NCBI RefSeq assembly: GCF_003696285.1
Contig: NZ_RFFL01000016.1
Coordinates: forward strand, 37,051-101,050
From: Stutzerimonas nitrititolerans
GTDB lineage: Bacteria; Pseudomonadota; Gammaproteobacteria; Pseudomonadales; Pseudomonadaceae
DNA length: 64,000 bases
Reading direction: 5' to 3'
This document shows positions 61,195-64,000 of the stretch, one piece after another. The notes below the pieces were generated by a model. The model did not search any database and was not told where the DNA came from. It saw only the letters and a list, made by a program, of their open reading frames with translations. The translations under genes were made by a program, and so were the position numbers. Position 1 is the stretch's first letter. The number at the start of each line of letters is the position of its first letter.

Positions 61195-62993
61195 GTCGCC
61201 GCCTTCATATCGAAGCCGCGAGTGTCGAAGTAGCGCTGCCCACCCAGCGACTTCGCCGAGCGTTGGGCCGTACTCTGTACCAACTGGTCGTGAATGAAGT
61301 GGCCGAACAACAGGCTCACCTCGTCTGGCAGCGGTTGGGGGCGCGCGTTGAACCACTCGTGATCCAGCAGCACGTTCCACACGTCGAGTTGCCGCGCGCC
61401 GCCCGCCGCCGCATAAGCGTACTCCGTCCGGGCGGCGCGCATGTGGCGGGCCTCGCTGTCCACATCCTCCAGCCAGCTCAGTTGCGCCCGCAGCGCCTCG
61501 CGTTCGGCCTGTAGCGCTCTGCTGCGTTCGAGGCGGGCCAGTTTGTGCTCCCGGCTTTCCTGCGGGAGCCCGAGCAGGCCGCGGCTATTGCCTGCCTGGA
61601 ACTGGCTGGCATGCAGGCGATCCTCCTCTTCGCCGATCTTGCGCAGGCGCTGCTCATAGGGTCGCCAGAGCGATGCCAGCCAGCGGATATACAGGCGCAT
61701 ATGGCCGAGGAAGAGGCCCTGCTGGCCCAGGTCGAGTCCGCGCAGTTGCGCAACGCTGAGCTCAGCTGCGCGCTGGTAGTGCCTGACCAGTGCATGGGCG
61801 TTCTTGCCGGCGATATGGTCGTTGAAGATGAATAGCTGGGCTGTCTTGAGATCAATGTCTGCTAGATCCTCAAGATGTGGGAAAGGCACGCCCGCCCGAA
61901 ATGCCGCCTGGTACATCCGGTGCAGGCTGACCAGGGCCAGTTCGGCGCTGGGCTTCTGTTCACCGGGCAACAGGCTGCCACCGATGTCCTCGCTGACGCC
62001 GGGCATCAGTTCCTCGCGCCACCTGGGATTGCCGGTGCCGAGCAGATGGGCGCGGCGGTAGAAGCGTCGCTCGTGGGCCGCGACTAGGTGCAGGGTCTGG
62101 CGTACCTGCGGGGGCAGGCTCCCGGCATCGCCCAGTACGTTACGCAACGGGCCGAGCAGGAGGTCGTCGAGCAGCGGCACCTCGATGTGGCTGCGGTCCA
62201 CGGCATCGAACAGGCCGGCGAACAGCACGACCAGGCGAATGCCCTGGTACTCCACCTTTTCCCCGTCGATCAGGCAGCGTCCCAGCAGGCGGTGCAGAAA
62301 GCCACGCGCCAGGGTGGCCCCGTAGTCGAAGCCGTAAACCGACAGCTCGATGCGTTTCAGCGGCGGGCCTCCCAGCGCCTTGATCTTGTCGATTTCAGTG
62401 TTCAGGTAGTCGATCGCGCCATCGATCCGGGTGTTGGCCCCGCTCTTGAGCAACTGGGCGGCGATGGGCGAGTCGCGCAGGGGCGCCACGGCCTCCATTG
62501 TGGCATCGACCACCGCACCCTTCAGTACCCGGGCAGCCTTGGCGGGATGCTGGCCCAGCTCGCTCAGATCATGCTTGAGACGCTCCCACCAGTTGCGCTG
62601 CTTCAGCACATCCTTGAGCGCTTCCATCCCCTGGTCCACGGTGACTTCCCGCGGTACCTCGGACACTGCCCCGCCAAAGCTGTCCAGGCTGCCATTAGCC
62701 ATGGTGGTCAGGTCGGCGTCGTAGTCTTCGCCCAATCCCGAGATATAGGCCTTGCGGTAAGCGAAAAAAGGATCAGGTATCTGGTTAGGCATGTCGACAG
62801 GGTGGGCCAGATACAGCTTGCCCACATTGCTGACCCGTCCAGACTGCAAATCCTTGAGCAGGTGACGACCGAAGCCATCGAAGAAAAAGCCAATCCGCAG
62901 GGTGCGCTCGCAGCTCATGACATGGCTGTTCTCCAACGGTCCGGCGCAACGAGCTGCGGCTGACGCAGCGAGGTCGAAATGTCGCGTGCTCAT
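61191..62993 (-). CDS. DUF2235 lipase-like protein, candidate type VI secretion phospholipase effector
   Basis: A 600-residue alpha/beta-hydrolase-like protein of the DUF2235 (Tle1-type) group. The family opening IGFFFDGFGRHLLKDL lies at 34-49 and the nucleophile-elbow region SVYGFDYGATLARGFLHRL at about 218-236. The usual G-x-S-x-G reads G-F-D-Y-G, placing Asp223 where the catalytic Ser is expected. A long charged C-terminal helical region follows (about 440-530). ATG 62993 overlaps the stop of the DUF3304 gene; M26 is an alternative start. T6SS association is inferred from family and neighbours. Confidence 0.75.
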   Translation of the reverse strand: MSTRHFDLAASAAARCAGPLENSHVMSCERTLRIGFFFDGFGRHLLKDLQSGRVSNVGKLYLAHPVDMPNQIPDPFFAYRKAYISGLGEDYDADLTTMANGSLDSFGGAVSEVPREVTVDQGMEALKDVLKQRNWWERLKHDLSELGQHPAKAARVLKGAVVDATMEAVAPLRDSPIAAQLLKSGANTRIDGAIDYLNTEIDKIKALGGPPLKRIELSVYGFDYGATLARGFLHRLLGRCLIDGEKVEYQGIRLVVLFAGLFDAVDRSHIEVPLLDDLLLGPLRNVLGDAGSLPPQVRQTLHLVAAHERRFYRRAHLLGTGNPRWREELMPGVSEDIGGSLLPGEQKPSAELALVSLHRMYQAAFRAGVPFPHLEDLADIDLKTAQLFIFNDHIAGKNAHALVRHYQRAAELSVAQLRGLDLGQQGLFLGHMRLYIRWLASLWRPYEQRLRKIGEEEDRLHASQFQAGNSRGLLGLPQESREHKLARLERSRALQAEREALRAQLSWLEDVDSEARHMRAARTEYAYAAAGGARQLDVWNVLLDHEWFNARPQPLPDEVSLLFGHFIHDQLVQSTAQRSAKSLGGQRYFDTRGFDMKAAT

Positions 62994-63499
62994 CGAATTC
63001 TGGTCTCCTTGCCTTCGAATACCGACTGCGCCGGCGCTTCCTTGAGCTTTTCGTAGGGCGTGTCCAGATTGGCGCTCCAGGCCAGGCGGATTTGATCGCC
63101 CGGGAAGAAATGCATGTGCAGATAGCGATCCCCCCGATTGCGTGGCGGGTTGGGCAGTTCGAGCGAGAGGGTTTCTTCCCGCGCACCTTGTTCGTATTGG
63201 GTACGGGTCATGCTCTTGATCCACTCCACCTTCAGCGTCTCGCCCTCGATACGCCAGCAGCAGGTCATGCCGCCCCCTCCATGAGCCGCTGCATTCCCAC
63301 CCCAGTTGTCGTTGACGAAGTAGCTGAAGATCGGCCGGTCCGTATGGTTATGCCCGTACAGCGCCGCGCCCGGCATCCGCAGGGCCTGCCAGATGACGTA
63401 GGCCACGACCAGCGTTCCCCAGAACAGCAGCTGGATCAGCCCCTTGTGCAGTGGCGACAGGGCGCGCCAGCGGGTTTGCAGGCTGTGCAGTCGACTCAT
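62990..63499 (-). CDS. DUF3304 membrane-anchored protein, candidate immunity protein (copy 1)
   Basis: A 169-residue DUF3304 protein: short cytoplasmic N-terminus, one membrane helix (LIQLLFWGTLVVAYVIWQAL, residues 21-40), then a periplasmic domain with HNHTDRPIFSYFVND, GGGGMTCCWRIEGE and RYLHMHFFPGDQIRLAW. DUF3304 genes commonly sit beside T6SS lipase effectors and are thought to protect the producer. The stop overlaps the DUF2235 start. It is almost identical to copy 2 except a short variable patch at residues 96-108. Confidence 0.82.
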   Translation of the reverse strand: MSRLHSLQTRWRALSPLHKGLIQLLFWGTLVVAYVIWQALRMPGAALYGHNHTDRPIFSYFVNDNWGGNAAAHGGGGMTCCWRIEGETLKVEWIKSMTRTQYEQGAREETLSLELPNPPRNRGDRYLHMHFFPGDQIRLAWSANLDTPYEKLKEAPAQSVFEGKETRIR

Positions 63500-63555
63500 G
63501 CCGCGCTCCTTGCGGTGCGAGCCATCGCGGCCCGATTGAAATGACCTGTACTCAT
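63496..63555 (-). pseudogene. 19-codon remnant of the 5' end of a DUF2235 gene
   Basis: MSTGHFNRAAMARTARSAA resembles the start of the full DUF2235 protein (MSTRHFDLAASAAARCAGP). It overlaps both the stop of DUF3304 copy 2 and the start of copy 1 by ATGA. It is best explained as the end of a duplicated segment carrying the immunity gene plus the first codons of the effector. It may now serve to couple translation. Confidence 0.6.
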
Positions 63556-64000
63556 CGAATGCTGGTCTCCTTGCCTTCGAATACCGACTGCGCCGGCGCT
63601 TCCTTGAGCTTTTCGTAGGGCGTGTCCAGATTGGCGCTCCAGGCCAGGCGGATTTGATCGCCCGGGAAGAAATGCATGTGCAGATAGCGATCCCCCCGAT
63701 TGCGTGGCGGGTTGGGCAGTTCGAGCGAGAGGGTTTCTTTTTGAATGCCTTGCCGTACCTGTTCGCCTGTTCGTCCCTTGATCCATTCCACCTTCAGCGT
63801 CTCGCCCTCGATACGCCAGCAGCAGGTCATGCCGCCCCCTCCATGAGCCGCTGCATTCCCACCCCAGTTGTCGTTGACGAAGTAGCTGAAGATCGGTCGA
63901 TCCGTATGGTTGTGAACGTACAGCGCCGCGCCCGGCATACGCAGGGCCTGCCAGATGACCAAGGCCACGGCCAGCGCTCCCCAGAACAGCAACTGGAGCA
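63552..64000 (-). CDS. DUF3304 protein, candidate immunity protein (copy 2, 5' end beyond window)
   Basis: At least 149 residues, open to the right edge of the window. Nearly identical to copy 1: same membrane helix region (LLFWGALAVALVIWQAL), same HNHTDRPIF, GMTCCWRIEGE and HFFPGDQIRLAW segments. It differs in the patch equivalent to residues 96-108 (GRTGEQVRQGIQK against SMTRTQYEQGARE) and a few scattered positions. The duplication offset is 562 bp. The start codon lies past base 64000. Confidence 0.8.
   Translation of the reverse strand, partial: LQLLFWGALAVALVIWQALRMPGAALYVHNHTDRPIFSYFVNDNWGGNAAAHGGGGMTCCWRIEGETLKVEWIKGRTGEQVRQGIQKETLSLELPNPPRNRGDRYLHMHFFPGDQIRLAWSANLDTPYEKLKEAPAQSVFEGKETSIR

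Overview
High-GC gammaproteobacterial chromosome segment, almost certainly Pseudomonas sensu lato. The evidence is gene content (gcl-hyi-glxR-ttuD-pykF order, membrane-bound cytochrome c urate hydroxylase PuuD, PA2169-type small protein, nirBD beside a PP2C-kinase fusion) and several families of Pseudomonas-style REP palindromes. Species was not determined. No rRNA, tRNA, CRISPR array, integrase or transposase was seen.

Layout. (1) 1-2.4 kb: 5' part of flavohemoglobin gene hmp, a DUF2188 protein and a urea transporter. (2) 2.4-10.4 kb: the glyoxylate-to-pyruvate operon gcl-hyi-glxR-ttuD-pykF with a divergent LysR regulator. (3) 10.5-12.8 kb: exonuclease III, a ferritin-like small protein and a RutR-type TetR regulator. 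(4) 13-23.8 kb: an orphan periplasmic binding protein, a YdcZ-type membrane protein, a chemoreceptor, a Tsx-like outer-membrane channel, the NCS2 permease uacT, then puuD, allA, uraD, puuE and uraH. (5) 23.9-35.8 kb: an accessory block with a NepI-like exporter, a LysR regulator, a periplasmic molybdo-hydroxylase (iorAB with mocA and xdhC-like maturation genes), copper genes copZ-cueR-copA and an ArsR/CDF metal-efflux pair. (6) 35.9-46.2 kb: purine genes resume with an AzgA-type permease, a GntR/FCD regulator, guanine deaminase, xdhC-xdhB-xdhA and 8-oxoguanine deaminase. (7) 46.2-52.4 kb: assimilatory nitrite reductase nirBD behind a sigma-54 promoter and attenuator-like leader, a formate/nitrite-family channel and a PP2C-kinase fusion. 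(8) 52.4-60.9 kb: two short-chain dehydrogenases, an AraC regulator, a carboxymuconolactone-decarboxylase-like protein, a LOG-family protein, a beta-CASP nuclease and a divergent phosphoketolase. (9) 61-64 kb: the edge of what looks like a type VI secretion effector/immunity locus (DUF2235 lipase-like protein with tandem DUF3304 genes).

How it works together. The core of the window takes purines to central metabolism: uptake (Tsx-like, AzgA, UacT), guanine and 8-oxoguanine deamination, xanthine to urate, urate to allantoin and allantoate, ureidoglycolate to glyoxylate plus urea, then glyoxylate to pyruvate. The allantoate to ureidoglycolate enzyme is absent from the window. A palindrome TTGTRYACAA occurs in eight exact copies plus one near copy, all between genes, in front of the uptake, urate and allantoin genes, the GntR gene, the binding protein and the chemoreceptor. 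It is the best candidate operator of the GntR/FCD protein at 37.6 kb. The xdh operon instead has a doubled TGAC-N6-GTCA site that fits a RutR-type regulator, and iorA shares a 32-bp LysR-type site with the LysR gene at 25.3 kb. Purine catabolism, possible purine chemotaxis and an uncharacterised molybdo-hydroxylase therefore appear to sit under separate but interleaved controls.
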